Assembly: GCA_945901965.1 (NCBI GenBank)
Contig: CAMDMN010000020.1
Location: 1 to 15,259 of the forward strand
DNA length: 15,259 bases
DNA from: Legionella genomosp. 1
GTDB taxonomy: Bacteria > Pseudomonadota > Gammaproteobacteria > Legionellales > Legionellaceae
Reading direction: 5' to 3'
The translations under genes and the position numbers were made by a program. Shown piece after piece: positions 8,601-15,259 of this stretch (positions are counted from its first letter, which is position 1; each line of letters begins with the position of its first letter). The notes beneath the pieces are model-generated. The model worked only from the letters and a program-made list of their open reading frames with translations, had not been told where the DNA came from and made no database searches.

Positions 8601-9116
8601 TTTAAAGCAGCTATTACTAAAGTATATAAAGCTAATGATGAAATTTTGTTAAGTCTACGAAAATCATCTGCAAAATTTAATGAAGCATCGATTAGTTCTA
8701 AGGTGTATTTAAGTGCTTGTTCTTTCGCTCTTTATAGTTATTATAGTAAATCTAATCCATTAGAAACTGATAAAGTAGAATTGCTTACAAAATTAAAATC
8801 TGCTGAAATTAATTATCTCGTGGTTCTTGCCAAGGAAACACTATTTGCAAAAATTGCAAGAGGCATTCTTATGTCGGTTACTACTTTTATAGCTACAATA
8901 TTGGTGGTGCCATTAGTTATTCATTATCAAAATACTGGCAGAGTGATGTTTTTCGGAGCTCCTAGTGCGCAACTTAAATTACAAGATATGCACTATAAAT
9001 TAGATGCAGAAATTAAAAATAATGTTAACTCCCCAGGTACGTCATCCTTAGCGCAAAAAGACGCGCTCAGGATGACGTACCTGGCAACTCAGGATGACGT
9101 AGATCTGGAGTTATAA
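5649..9116 (+). CDS. Giant orphan protein A (1155 aa), IQ-like motif, PLP-enzyme-like core, C-terminal hydrophobic segment
   Basis: I do not recognise this family. The N-terminus is charged and helical. Residues 59-69 (IQQTFRNKKIK) match the eukaryotic IQ calmodulin-binding pattern IQxxxRxxxxK. Residues ~385-560 resemble a fold-type I pyridoxal-phosphate enzyme: SSTSGVNSYA (387-396), CYYE (421-424), IIIDATT (D484), then ESHQKFGL (K518, 34 residues after the aspartate) and GRVFGW. Residues 656-667 are GVPGVPGVRGVP, absent from its paralogue. A hydrophobic segment (about 1072-1091, with ILMSVTTFIATILVVPLV) could cross a membrane. The last 29 residues (1127-1155) are encoded by a palindromic repeat. 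The ATG has AAGG 7 nt upstream and a good promoter. It is followed by a full-length paralogue in the same direction. There is no N-terminal signal peptide. A secreted host-acting protein is a plausible inference, not shown. Confidence 0.9.
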   Translation: MKELFSKFDNLRDLKRDIKIYFDKTKGSLKISSTASKIDMIKIDGAQEVAAREKAATLIQQTFRNKKIKEAILTNPYFSYLSMIDSEDEQFQLSAIMFGRHVAELRIGARERIDNPLINTREYYHRSQNLQNEAIDAFFREFEIPPILDAENYTYMAITRLKNSRAEEDIISYFNNHVEKGDKKDLVLFEKEPYSIAVLAIPKDDPVYVAHVKDRIRHFGLVASSWEIAENVRFTKLGEQLLAELKDKPKIKLDLNLPETKNELINSEIFFKLNRIASSSGRYATKKLAICLKKMIEGLPELSEGAIKRIALMLDMTNRFYEHHYPRYAFCVYAIVHEISLALLRNKGKDFLDVEYSEFLKESRSTLNKTLKLDEEKLSKSTFVALSSTSGVNSYAIAMRIAAVMKTPDGSPPTVHMVAPCYYELPSISSLKEATPADDADIFMISAGPIVNMEGLTPGVDINRFVKNHIIDTKRQKPTTIIIDATTSLYKNLKLNPDVRKLVEEGKLSIIVHESHQKFGLIHTDEAQYGRVFGWCSKKQFGELDTFKKNAREDFDNHVDIRIGAFISTRCREILEDIKKQHFTNGGILRSILSETKLVTMDVVRHEDMLSDLDELYFLDSPELRPGYFISELEQAAYGVIDYRASFGHYAATTSGVPGVPGVRGVPNHRRLSPDASDSIDCLVAASHTRLSADKKPITMLSNLIALARKKENLSLEEQIVTMGLLHSTIFNIRLFPLNIDEVHLTILTDNVNNNNIIMDDLKNKVVNPKNKRKGAVSLIRMSDNTIALGYCSFDNQYRQINIEDKDIIALGLQGDQSGKIDGDKALKAIKAHINKLQGAAIPKNANLAVVYAAMSNALDCCPLLKNRQHMFNIKAWLLQVREKLIKEYDIQEQLITECDADGDIAKIYDRKGKVDFFDTIRAMYSMNISLKDSELKIISKNPVLCKYIKTSQDKYTIEALIALFIIPNFSSTIDLSLVKDNPDFKAAITKVYKANDEILLSLRKSSAKFNEASISSKVYLSACSFALYSYYSKSNPLETDKVELLTKLKSAEINYLVVLAKETLFAKIARGILMSVTTFIATILVVPLVIHYQNTGRVMFFGAPSAQLKLQDMHYKLDAEIKNNVNSPGTSSLAQKDALRMTYLATQDDVDLEL
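7614..7649 (+). repeat. Four 9-bp tandem repeats encoding GVP units
   Basis: GGTGTTCCT occurs at 7614-7622, 7623-7631 and 7641-7649, with the variant GGTGTTAGA at 7632-7640, all in frame. They encode GVPGVPGVRGVP. The paralogue has a shorter sequence here (TTTNGVETQRR against TTSGVPGVPGVRGVPNHRR), so this is a recent in-frame expansion that could vary in length. Confidence 0.9.
9024..9113. repeat. Dispersed palindromic repeat, short copy within a coding region
   Basis: A 22-bp stem with one mismatch pairs 9033-9054 (CCAGGTACGTCATCCTT then AGCGC) with 9063-9084 around an 8-nt loop. A third half-arm, AGGATGACGT (9091-9100), follows. The outermost TAACTCC (9026-9032) pairs with GGAGTTA (9107-9113). 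It matches the copy at 3887-4001 at both ends. The middle ~55 bp are missing, with the junction at ATCC, which occurs twice in the long copy. The repeat is open in frame and supplies the C-terminal 29 residues of giant protein A; the stop codon follows at once. Confidence 0.9.
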
Positions 9117-9244
9117 ATAATGATGATTGTAAATCTCAAGTTCAGCAATCGACCTATTAAGTTAATGCATAAGCCCTAATCTTAAATCCATGGTTCAATT
9201 GGGTGCATATGAAATAAAATACATACAGGCAAGCCTAAGTCATA

Positions 9245-9250
9245 TATAAT
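9245..9250 (+). promoter_or_regulatory. Possible -10 for the second giant protein gene
   Basis: A perfect TATAAT sits 14 nt before the ATG at 9265, with no convincing -35. If used, transcription would begin near 9257 and give a leader of only about 8 nt. That would explain why no Shine-Dalgarno is visible before this gene. Read-through from gene A is the alternative. The 148-nt spacer holds nothing else that I can identify. Confidence 0.35.
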
Positions 9251-9264
9251 TCTGCAAAAAATAG

Positions 9265-12200
9265 ATGGCTGGAATTGTGAAGCAATTATTTCTGATTAAT
9301 CGTCAACTAGAAATTCTTAAACGAGATATAACCTTATACTCTGATAAAGTTAAAGCTAGTCTAAAAATAGTAGGTGCCGCTCGTCAAATCGATCTGAGAG
9401 AAATGGATGAATCTCAAGTACAGTTTGCTAGAAAAAGGGCCGGCCGTATAATAAAACGCGCAATTCTTAGTAAACAAACTAAAGAGCAGATATTAACTAA
9501 TCCTTATTTTGCATTTCTTTCGATGATTGACAAGGATGATGCGCAATTACAACTTTCAGCAATTATGTTTGGTAGGCATGTTGCTGAATTAAGAATTGAT
9601 GCTAGAGAGAGGATAGATAATCCTTTAATTAATATTAGTGAGTATTATCATCGTTCGAATAATCTTAAAAATGAAGCAATTACTGCTTTTTTTAAAGAGT
9701 TTGGAATTCCTAAAAGATTCGATGAAAAAAATTATACCTATGTGGCAATAACTCGCTTAAAAAATAGTCCAGTTGAAGAAGATATAATTCATTATTTTAA
9801 TAATGGTGAAAAGAAAGATTTAGTATTACTTGAAAAAGCACCATATACCATTGCTGTTTTAGCAATTCCTACTGATGATTTAAAATATGTTGAGCTTGTA
9901 AAAGATAGGATCAAGCATTTTGGTTTGGTGGCGTCTTCTTGGGAAATTGCAGAGAATGTAAGGGTTATTAAATATGATGAGCATTTGCTTAAAGATAAAC
10001 CTAAAATAAAGTTAGCTCCCAACCTGCCAAGGACAAAGGAAGGATTAATTAATAGTGAAATATTTTACAAGTTAAGTCGTATTGCTAGTAGTGATGGCAG
10101 ATATGCTACTAAAAAATTAGCACATTGTCTTAAGAAGATATTAGAAGGAAGGCTTGAGTTAAGTGAAGGAGCAATCAAGCGTATAGCTTTAATGTTAGAT
10201 CTGACTAATAGATTTTATGAGAATCATTATCCTAGATATGCATTTTGTGTGTATGTCATTGTTCATGAAATTAGTCTGGCACTTTTATCTAATAAAGATA
10301 AGGCTTTTTTAGATGCTGAGTATGATTTGTTTTTAAAAGAATCAAGATCTACTTTAAATAAAACGCTAAATCTTGATGAGGCAAAGTTATCTAATTCAAT
10401 TTTTGTTGCCCTTTCATCTACATCAGGTGTAAATGCTTACGCAATTGCTATGCGAATCGCAGCTATTATGAAAACTCCAGATGGAGTTCCTCCAACGGTT
10501 AATATGGTTAAACCTTGTTATTATGAACTCCCATATATTTCAAGCTTAAAAGAGGCGAGTCCTGCGGATGATGCTGATATTTTTATGATTTCAGCAGGTC
10601 CTATAGTAAATCCTGACGGTTTAGCTCCAGGAATTGATATTAATCTATTTGTAAAAAACCATATTATAGATACCAAACGGGAAAAGCCCACCACAATTAT
10701 TATCGATGCTACAACCGCCTTATATAAAAATATAAAATTAGATCAAAATGTTAGAGAATTAGTAGAGGTAGGAAAGTTATCAATTATTATTAATGAAAGC
10801 CATCAAAAATTTGGGTTAATTCATACGGATGAAGCGCAGTATGGCAGGGTTTTTGGTTGGTGTTCTAAGGAAAATTTTGCGGCTTTTGATATTGGTAGAT
10901 TTGCAGAAAATGCACGTGAAGATTATGATAACCATGTTGATATACGTATAGGTGCATTTATTAGCACACGCTGCGAGGACATTTTAGAAGATATAAAGCT
11001 GCGACATTTTACTAATGGTGGTATTTTAAGATCTATTTTAAGTGAAACAAAACTTGTAACAATGGATATCGTTAGTCATGAGGATATGTTACCTAATTTA
11101 GACGAGTTATATTTTTTAAATGATATAGAACTTGGTCCTCAAACATATACTTCTAATTTAGAAAAGGCAGCTTACGGAGTTATCGATTATAGATCTAGTT
11201 TTGGTCATTATATGACTACAACAAATGGTGTTGAGACACAAAGACGGATGAGTCCTAGCGCATCTGATACTATTGATTGTTTGGTTGAAGCAAGTCACAT
11301 TCGCCTTGCAGCTGATAAATCGCCAAAGGCTATGCTTGGCAATCTTATTTCTAGAGCTATAAACCAAGCTAAATTATCCCTTGAAGAGCAAATTATAACT
11401 ATCGCTATGTTACATAATATTATTTTTAATATTCATTTGCCGCCAAACGCGATAGGTAATGTTAGTTTAATTGAATTAACCGGAGATCTTCTTGCTGATA
11501 AAAAAATAATGCAAGAAGAAAAAATCAGACTGATGTTCTCTAAAAAACATCCAAAAGACATTATCTTAATTAGAAAGCCTAATAAGAGTATAGAAATAGG
11601 TTATTGTACACTTCAAAATCAATATATGCAGAAAGCTATTCAAGATAGAGAGTTACTAGCAATGCCACGTTGGCGAAATTTTCAAGGAAAGATAAGTATA
11701 AAAGAAATTAGAGCTTGTTTACGAAAATTCGAGGCTAATGTTTTACCTAAAGACACAAATTTACCGGTGATATTTGCCGCAATGTCTAATGCACTTGCTT
11801 GTTGCCCATTATTAAATAATCGCCAGCATGTAATGAATATAAAAGCATGGCTTTCCCATGTGCGCGAAAAAATTATTATTGAATATAACCCAAAGAAAAA
11901 AGTGGAATTTTTTGCAGCTATTAGAAATTTATATAATATGCAAATATTATTAAATGAAGATGAGATTAATATCTTAGCTAAGCATCCAGAACTTTGTAAA
12001 TATATAAAAGACATTAATGATGAATTATCATTACGGGCGGCAATTAATTTTTATAAAGATAATGGTCAATATGGGAATTTCTCATATTTGATAAATAATA
12101 AGGAATTTTTTGCCTTATTATTAGCATCATATAAAAGTGGTGGTAATACGGTTTTGGCAAGCAAAGATAATTACTCATCTAATATTGGATCTGACGAACG

Positions 12201-12660
12201 AGCAAAAGACTTTAGCAAAGCTATTTTAAAAGTATATAAGAGCAATAAAGAGATCCTTTTAGGGCTTAGTAAATCTTCAGCAGAATATAAACGCGCCAAA
12301 GTTAGATCAAAAGATTATTTGCAGATATGTGTTATGGCTTTGCATATCTATTATAGTAAACCGAATCCAGAAGAAAGTGATAAAAATAAGTTAATTAAAT
12401 CAGTTAAATTTGCTGAGAGGCATTATCTAAAAGTACTTGCAAAAGAAAGTGTGGCTGCAAAATCTGCAAGGTATATTCTTATGGCGGTGACTAATTTTAT
12501 AGCCGCATTATTGGTTATACCGTTATATCTTAATTATAGAAGTACCGGCAAAATATTGTTTTTTTCAAGCACTAGATCACAATCTAAATTGCAAGAAGCA
12601 CACCGAGAATTATATAAAGACTATGATAAATTAGTAGTAATCCCAGCGGTTAACCTTTAA
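9265..12660 (+). CDS. Giant orphan protein B (1131 aa), tandem paralogue of protein A
   Basis: The protein aligns with giant protein A almost end to end, with long identical runs such as LSAIMFGRHVAELRI, GLVASSWEIAENVR and HTDEAQYGRVFGWCSK. The PLP-enzyme-like landmarks are all conserved: SSTSGVNAYA, CYYE, IIIDATT (D481) and ESHQKFGL (K515), again 34 residues apart. So is the C-terminal hydrophobic segment (about 1070-1089). Differences are informative. The IQ motif is degenerate (IKRAILSKQTK, residues 63-73, lacking the Q and R). The GVP repeat is absent, and so is the palindromic-repeat tail, with the protein ending VVIPAVNL. Residues ~925-970 contain an insertion (around NGQYGNFSYLINNKEFF) with no counterpart in A. 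The start is supported by N-terminal alignment with A, although no Shine-Dalgarno is seen. The 3' end overlaps the convergent permease gene by 11 nt. The function is unknown. Confidence 0.9.
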   Translation: MAGIVKQLFLINRQLEILKRDITLYSDKVKASLKIVGAARQIDLREMDESQVQFARKRAGRIIKRAILSKQTKEQILTNPYFAFLSMIDKDDAQLQLSAIMFGRHVAELRIDARERIDNPLINISEYYHRSNNLKNEAITAFFKEFGIPKRFDEKNYTYVAITRLKNSPVEEDIIHYFNNGEKKDLVLLEKAPYTIAVLAIPTDDLKYVELVKDRIKHFGLVASSWEIAENVRVIKYDEHLLKDKPKIKLAPNLPRTKEGLINSEIFYKLSRIASSDGRYATKKLAHCLKKILEGRLELSEGAIKRIALMLDLTNRFYENHYPRYAFCVYVIVHEISLALLSNKDKAFLDAEYDLFLKESRSTLNKTLNLDEAKLSNSIFVALSSTSGVNAYAIAMRIAAIMKTPDGVPPTVNMVKPCYYELPYISSLKEASPADDADIFMISAGPIVNPDGLAPGIDINLFVKNHIIDTKREKPTTIIIDATTALYKNIKLDQNVRELVEVGKLSIIINESHQKFGLIHTDEAQYGRVFGWCSKENFAAFDIGRFAENAREDYDNHVDIRIGAFISTRCEDILEDIKLRHFTNGGILRSILSETKLVTMDIVSHEDMLPNLDELYFLNDIELGPQTYTSNLEKAAYGVIDYRSSFGHYMTTTNGVETQRRMSPSASDTIDCLVEASHIRLAADKSPKAMLGNLISRAINQAKLSLEEQIITIAMLHNIIFNIHLPPNAIGNVSLIELTGDLLADKKIMQEEKIRLMFSKKHPKDIILIRKPNKSIEIGYCTLQNQYMQKAIQDRELLAMPRWRNFQGKISIKEIRACLRKFEANVLPKDTNLPVIFAAMSNALACCPLLNNRQHVMNIKAWLSHVREKIIIEYNPKKKVEFFAAIRNLYNMQILLNEDEINILAKHPELCKYIKDINDELSLRAAINFYKDNGQYGNFSYLINNKEFFALLLASYKSGGNTVLASKDNYSSNIGSDERAKDFSKAILKVYKSNKEILLGLSKSSAEYKRAKVRSKDYLQICVMALHIYYSKPNPEESDKNKLIKSVKFAERHYLKVLAKESVAAKSARYILMAVTNFIAALLVIPLYLNYRSTGKILFFSSTRSQSKLQEAHRELYKDYDKLVVIPAVNL

Positions 12661-13843
12661 TCGCCAAAATTAAAAGAAATATTGCGATTACGCCCATAAT
12701 AGCTAAAATTATATTTCCGCCGGGGACTAATCTTATGCTTTTTAATTGAGGATCTGCCTTCCTACCACGCCATGCCATAATCGTTGGTAATAATAAAAGT
12801 AAAATAACACAGCAGATACCAGCATAACTAAAAGCCTTAAGATAAATTCCTGGATTGATTAAAACTATAGATAGCGGCGGTAAAAATGTCAGCGCTAAAG
12901 TAAATTTTCCTTGATGCCCTGCTTTGTTTAATTTTAAACCATCAGCAAGAAAATCAAAAAGGCCAAGAGATACGCCGAGAAATGCTGTAATCATGCAAAT
13001 AGAGGTAAATAATCCAAAAAATCCGGTTATCCATTGACTATTTACCGCATTAGATAATGCGTCTGTTAGACCGCTAGTGGCATGATCGCTAAATGTTAGC
13101 GCTATTAAGCCTTGATCACCATCGCGCGAAACTACGCCCATTATTACGACTTCCCATAAGATATAACAAACTAATGGAATTAGTGAGCCATAAATTATAA
13201 CTTTACGTAATGAATTAAGATCATCTTTAAAATATTCTCGTAAACTTGGAACTATAGAAGCAAAGCCAAAAGAGGCGATTAAAATCATTAAACTACCGCT
13301 AATAGCGGCAAGTTTTCCGCCACTTAAAGTTTTGATATTGACATATGGACTTATGATTAATACTAATAATAAATAAATTCCAAGTTTGCCAAACATTAAA
13401 CCACGATTAACATAATCAACCGCACGTATTCCACTGTAGATAATAAGACTAAATAAACAAGTAAAAATAATTGCAGTTAGAGAGCCTGGTATATCAACAT
13501 TAACCTTATGTAAAAGATCATTAAATACGTCAGATCCACCAGAAATATAAGCTGATAACAAAGTATAAAGTAATAAAAGATACGCAACCCATGCAATAAT
13601 TTGGCCTGGAAGTCCTAATGTTGACTTGGCCATGGAGATCATATTGCTACCCGCAGGTAAGCGTAAATTAACTTCTAAAACTAATAGTGCTCCGATAGTC
13701 ATTATAAGCCAACAACTAACTAGAAAAATAATCGAGTTAGTAATTCCCGCCGCTGCTGTACAGACAGGTAATGCAAGCATTCCACCGCCGATAGATGTTC
13801 CTACAATTAATAACACACCACCGATTATTTTTGAATTTGGCAC
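12650..13843 (-). CDS. tyrP: TyrP-type aromatic amino acid permease, second of a tandem pair
   Basis: A 397-aa inner-membrane permease of the hydroxy/aromatic amino acid permease (HAAAP, Trp/Tyr permease) family with about 11 helices, expected to import tyrosine or tryptophan by proton symport. Helix 1 carries GTSIGGGMLALPV (15-27), helix 3 YLLLLYTLLSAYISGG, and mid-protein there is SFGFASIVPSLREYF followed by YGSLIPLVCYILWE, all typical of TyrP. Length matches the family (about 400 aa). The GTG at 13843 is the start, preceded by AAGGTGA, which overlaps the TAA stop of the upstream permease only 9 nt away, so the two are translationally coupled in one operon. The 3' end overlaps giant gene B by 11 nt. 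Exact substrate is not decidable, since TyrP, Mtr and TnaB are close relatives. Confidence 0.9.
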   Translation of the reverse strand: MPNSKIIGGVLLIVGTSIGGGMLALPVCTAAAGITNSIIFLVSCWLIMTIGALLVLEVNLRLPAGSNMISMAKSTLGLPGQIIAWVAYLLLLYTLLSAYISGGSDVFNDLLHKVNVDIPGSLTAIIFTCLFSLIIYSGIRAVDYVNRGLMFGKLGIYLLLVLIISPYVNIKTLSGGKLAAISGSLMILIASFGFASIVPSLREYFKDDLNSLRKVIIYGSLIPLVCYILWEVVIMGVVSRDGDQGLIALTFSDHATSGLTDALSNAVNSQWITGFFGLFTSICMITAFLGVSLGLFDFLADGLKLNKAGHQGKFTLALTFLPPLSIVLINPGIYLKAFSYAGICCVILLLLLPTIMAWRGRKADPQLKSIRLVPGGNIILAIMGVIAIFLLILAIKG

Positions 13844-13852
13844 AGAATCACC

Positions 13853-15028
13853 TTAAATTGCTATAAAAAGTAAAATTATAGAGCATGCGATTACTAGTAG
13901 CTGGCATGTTTTTCCACCTGGAACGATATATTTTGAGGTGAAATTTTTTCTGCCAACAAACGACATTAGCGCGGGTAATAAGAGTAATAGAATGACGCAA
14001 AAAAATCCAGCATAACTCAAAGCATGAATATAAGCTGCTGGATAATATATAACCACTAATAAAGGTGGTAAAAAAGTTAATAAAAATAGGGTTAATCCTT
14101 CTTTACCTTCAATTTTCATATTAAGCCCATCTTGTAAGAAGCTAATAAGGCAAAGCGATACGCCTAAAAAGGCAGTAAGCATACAAATTGAAGTAAAGAA
14201 ATTAAATAGCGAGCTAATAATGTTATTGTTTACTCTATTAGAGAGCATATCTGCCATTTTGCTTGTGGTATGCTCATCATTCATTAATGACATTAATGAA
14301 TGCTCACCGTTAGCAGGTAAGCTGCCAATAATAACCGCATCCCAAGCGATATAGCATAGAAGTGGGATAAGAGATCCAATTAATACTACTTTTTTTAAAG
14401 TATAAATATCATCATTAAAATATTCACGTAAATTAGGCACAATAATAGCAAAGCCAAAAGACGTAATTAAAATCATTATGGAGCCGGTGATGTAACTGAC
14501 ATCGCCGCCATGAAAATTATTTAAATGGATAAATGGTGAAATGAGTATCGTTAAAATAAAATAAATAGCTAATTTAGCAAACATTAGACCACGATTAATC
14601 ATATCAACTTGATGAATTCCACCATAAACGATAAGCCCGAAAATCAAGGTAAAAAGCGATGTTAATTTCCATGGTTTCGCAAAAATATCAACCTTAAGTA
14701 ATAATCCCCCCAATACGTCAGCACCGCCTGAGATATAAGCGGATAATAGGGTATAAAGTAGGAATAAATAACTTAACCAAGCTATTACCAACCCAGATTT
14801 ACCTAAGGTAGCAGAAGCCATTGAAACCATATTTTTGCCAGGAGCAAGATATAGATTAACTTCAAGAATAAATAAAGCACCTAAGGTCATAAGAGACCAG
14901 GTTAATAATAAAAATAACGATGATTGCCAAAAACCCATGGCAGAATTAGCTACAGGCAAAGCTAGCATTCCACCGCCAATGGATGTGCCAACAATAAGTA
15001 ATATGCCACCAATAAATTTTGAATTCAT
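13853..15028 (-). CDS. tyrP: TyrP-type aromatic amino acid permease, first of a tandem pair
   Basis: A 391-aa HAAAP-family permease and close paralogue of the gene that follows it. It shares KFIGGILLIVGTSIGGGMLALPV at the N-terminus (residues 4-26), YLFLLYTLLSAYISGGADVL in helix 3, SFGFAIIVPNLREYF, and NFFTSICMLTAFLGVSLCL in a late helix. It is the promoter-proximal gene of a two-gene minus-strand operon. No strong Shine-Dalgarno precedes the ATG at 15028, and only a weak extended -10-like TGCTAATAT is visible upstream. Tandem tyrP copies are also known in Chlamydia, where they serve scavenging of host tyrosine or tryptophan; the same role here is inference. The two copies are of similar length and neither is broken. 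Confidence 0.91.
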   Translation of the reverse strand: MNSKFIGGILLIVGTSIGGGMLALPVANSAMGFWQSSLFLLLTWSLMTLGALFILEVNLYLAPGKNMVSMASATLGKSGLVIAWLSYLFLLYTLLSAYISGGADVLGGLLLKVDIFAKPWKLTSLFTLIFGLIVYGGIHQVDMINRGLMFAKLAIYFILTILISPFIHLNNFHGGDVSYITGSIMILITSFGFAIIVPNLREYFNDDIYTLKKVVLIGSLIPLLCYIAWDAVIIGSLPANGEHSLMSLMNDEHTTSKMADMLSNRVNNNIISSLFNFFTSICMLTAFLGVSLCLISFLQDGLNMKIEGKEGLTLFLLTFLPPLLVVIYYPAAYIHALSYAGFFCVILLLLLPALMSFVGRKNFTSKYIVPGGKTCQLLVIACSIILLFIAI

Positions 15029-15154
15029 GTATAGATCGTTAAATAAAAGAGACCTTATATTAGCATAAAATTAAGTTATAGCCCTAAAGCTTGCTTTTTA
15101 ATCAGGGCAAGATCATGAGGGCCTAGTAATTAATCCAATAATGTGATCTCATAC

Positions 15155-15174
15155 CTCCTTTGTTATAAAAGGAG
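15155..15174 (+). promoter_or_regulatory. Hairpin sequestering the transposase ribosome-binding site
   Basis: CTCCTTT (15155-15161) pairs perfectly with AAAGGAG (15168-15174) around a 6-nt loop. The right arm contains the Shine-Dalgarno AAGGAG (15169-15174), 8 nt before the transposase ATG at 15183. In the folded mRNA the ribosome-binding site would be hidden. Confidence 0.7.
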
Positions 15175-15182
15175 CAAATGGG

Positions 15183-15259
15183 ATGACAACGTTATCATTA
15201 GTAGAGTGTTTATCAGTAATTCGTGACCCACGCCAAGAAAGCAAAATCGAGCATGAGTT
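15183..15259 (+). CDS. ISAs1-family transposase, N-terminal fragment (cut by window end)
   Basis: Only the first 25 codons are in the window. They read MTTLSLVECLSVIRDPRQ, then ESKIEHE. This matches the N-terminal associated domain of ISAs1-family DDE transposases, which begins with a leucine-rich helix followed by I.DPR and a basic/His stretch. The ATG at 15183 follows a strong AAGGAG at 8 nt; an ATG at 15178 runs into a stop after two codons and is excluded. Whether the gene is intact cannot be judged. The catalytic DDE residues lie outside the window. Confidence 0.8.
   Translation, partial: MTTLSLVECLSVIRDPRQESKIEHE

Larger units (their letters stand above)
15103..15259 (+). mobile_element. 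Left part of an ISAs1-family insertion sequence (left end uncertain)
   Basis: The transposase start below shows that an insertion sequence enters the window from the right. Its left inverted repeat must lie between the permease start (15028) and the transposase ATG. CAGGGCAAGATCATGAGG from 15103 is a candidate terminus, and an AGGGC there pairs with GCCCT at 15081-15085. Without the right end, neither the terminal repeat nor a target duplication can be confirmed. Confidence 0.4.

Noticed and set aside
13626..15068. Two plus-strand open frames (13626-13856 and 14835-15068) opposite the permease 5' ends
   Set aside because: They resemble each other only because they are shadows of the same conserved permease N-terminus.

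Overview
The window is AT-rich, densely coded bacterial DNA. Its gene content suggests an intracellular or host-associated gammaproteobacterium, probably in or near the Legionellales (Coxiella, Rickettsiella or Berkiella-like). The pointers are a Dam methylase of E. coli type, paired nutrient-scavenging permeases, two giant orphan proteins that look like candidate host-interaction proteins, and short palindromic repeats. The genus cannot be fixed from the sequence alone.

Layout. (1) 1-359: 3' end of a MaeB-type malic enzyme with an intrinsic terminator on its stop codon. (2) 406-2965: two overlapping, paralogous MFS transporters, + strand. (3) 2967-3779: dam, - strand, tail-to-tail with the second transporter. 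(4) 3780-4032: gene-free, holding a hairpin and a dispersed palindromic repeat. (5) 4033-5499: an ATP-grasp ligase-like protein with an unusual C-terminal extension, - strand, divergent from the next gene across a 149-bp region with a convincing -10 in each direction. (6) 5649-9116 and 9265-12660: two giant tandem paralogues (1155 and 1131 aa) of a family I do not recognise. Both carry an internal stretch resembling a fold-type I pyridoxal-phosphate enzyme and one hydrophobic segment near the C-terminus. The first also has an IQ-like calmodulin-binding motif, and its last ~29 residues are encoded by a palindromic repeat. (7) 12650-15028: two tandem TyrP-type aromatic amino acid permeases, - strand. 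(8) From about 15100 to the window end: start of an ISAs1-family insertion sequence whose transposase ribosome-binding site lies in a hairpin.

How they may fit together. Three independent tandem duplications sit side by side (MFS, giant protein, TyrP). The permeases suggest import of host amino acids or other nutrients. The giant pair, with the divergent ATP-grasp protein, is the best candidate here for an undescribed system, possibly secreted proteins acting on the host. No secretion genes are visible, so that role is inference.
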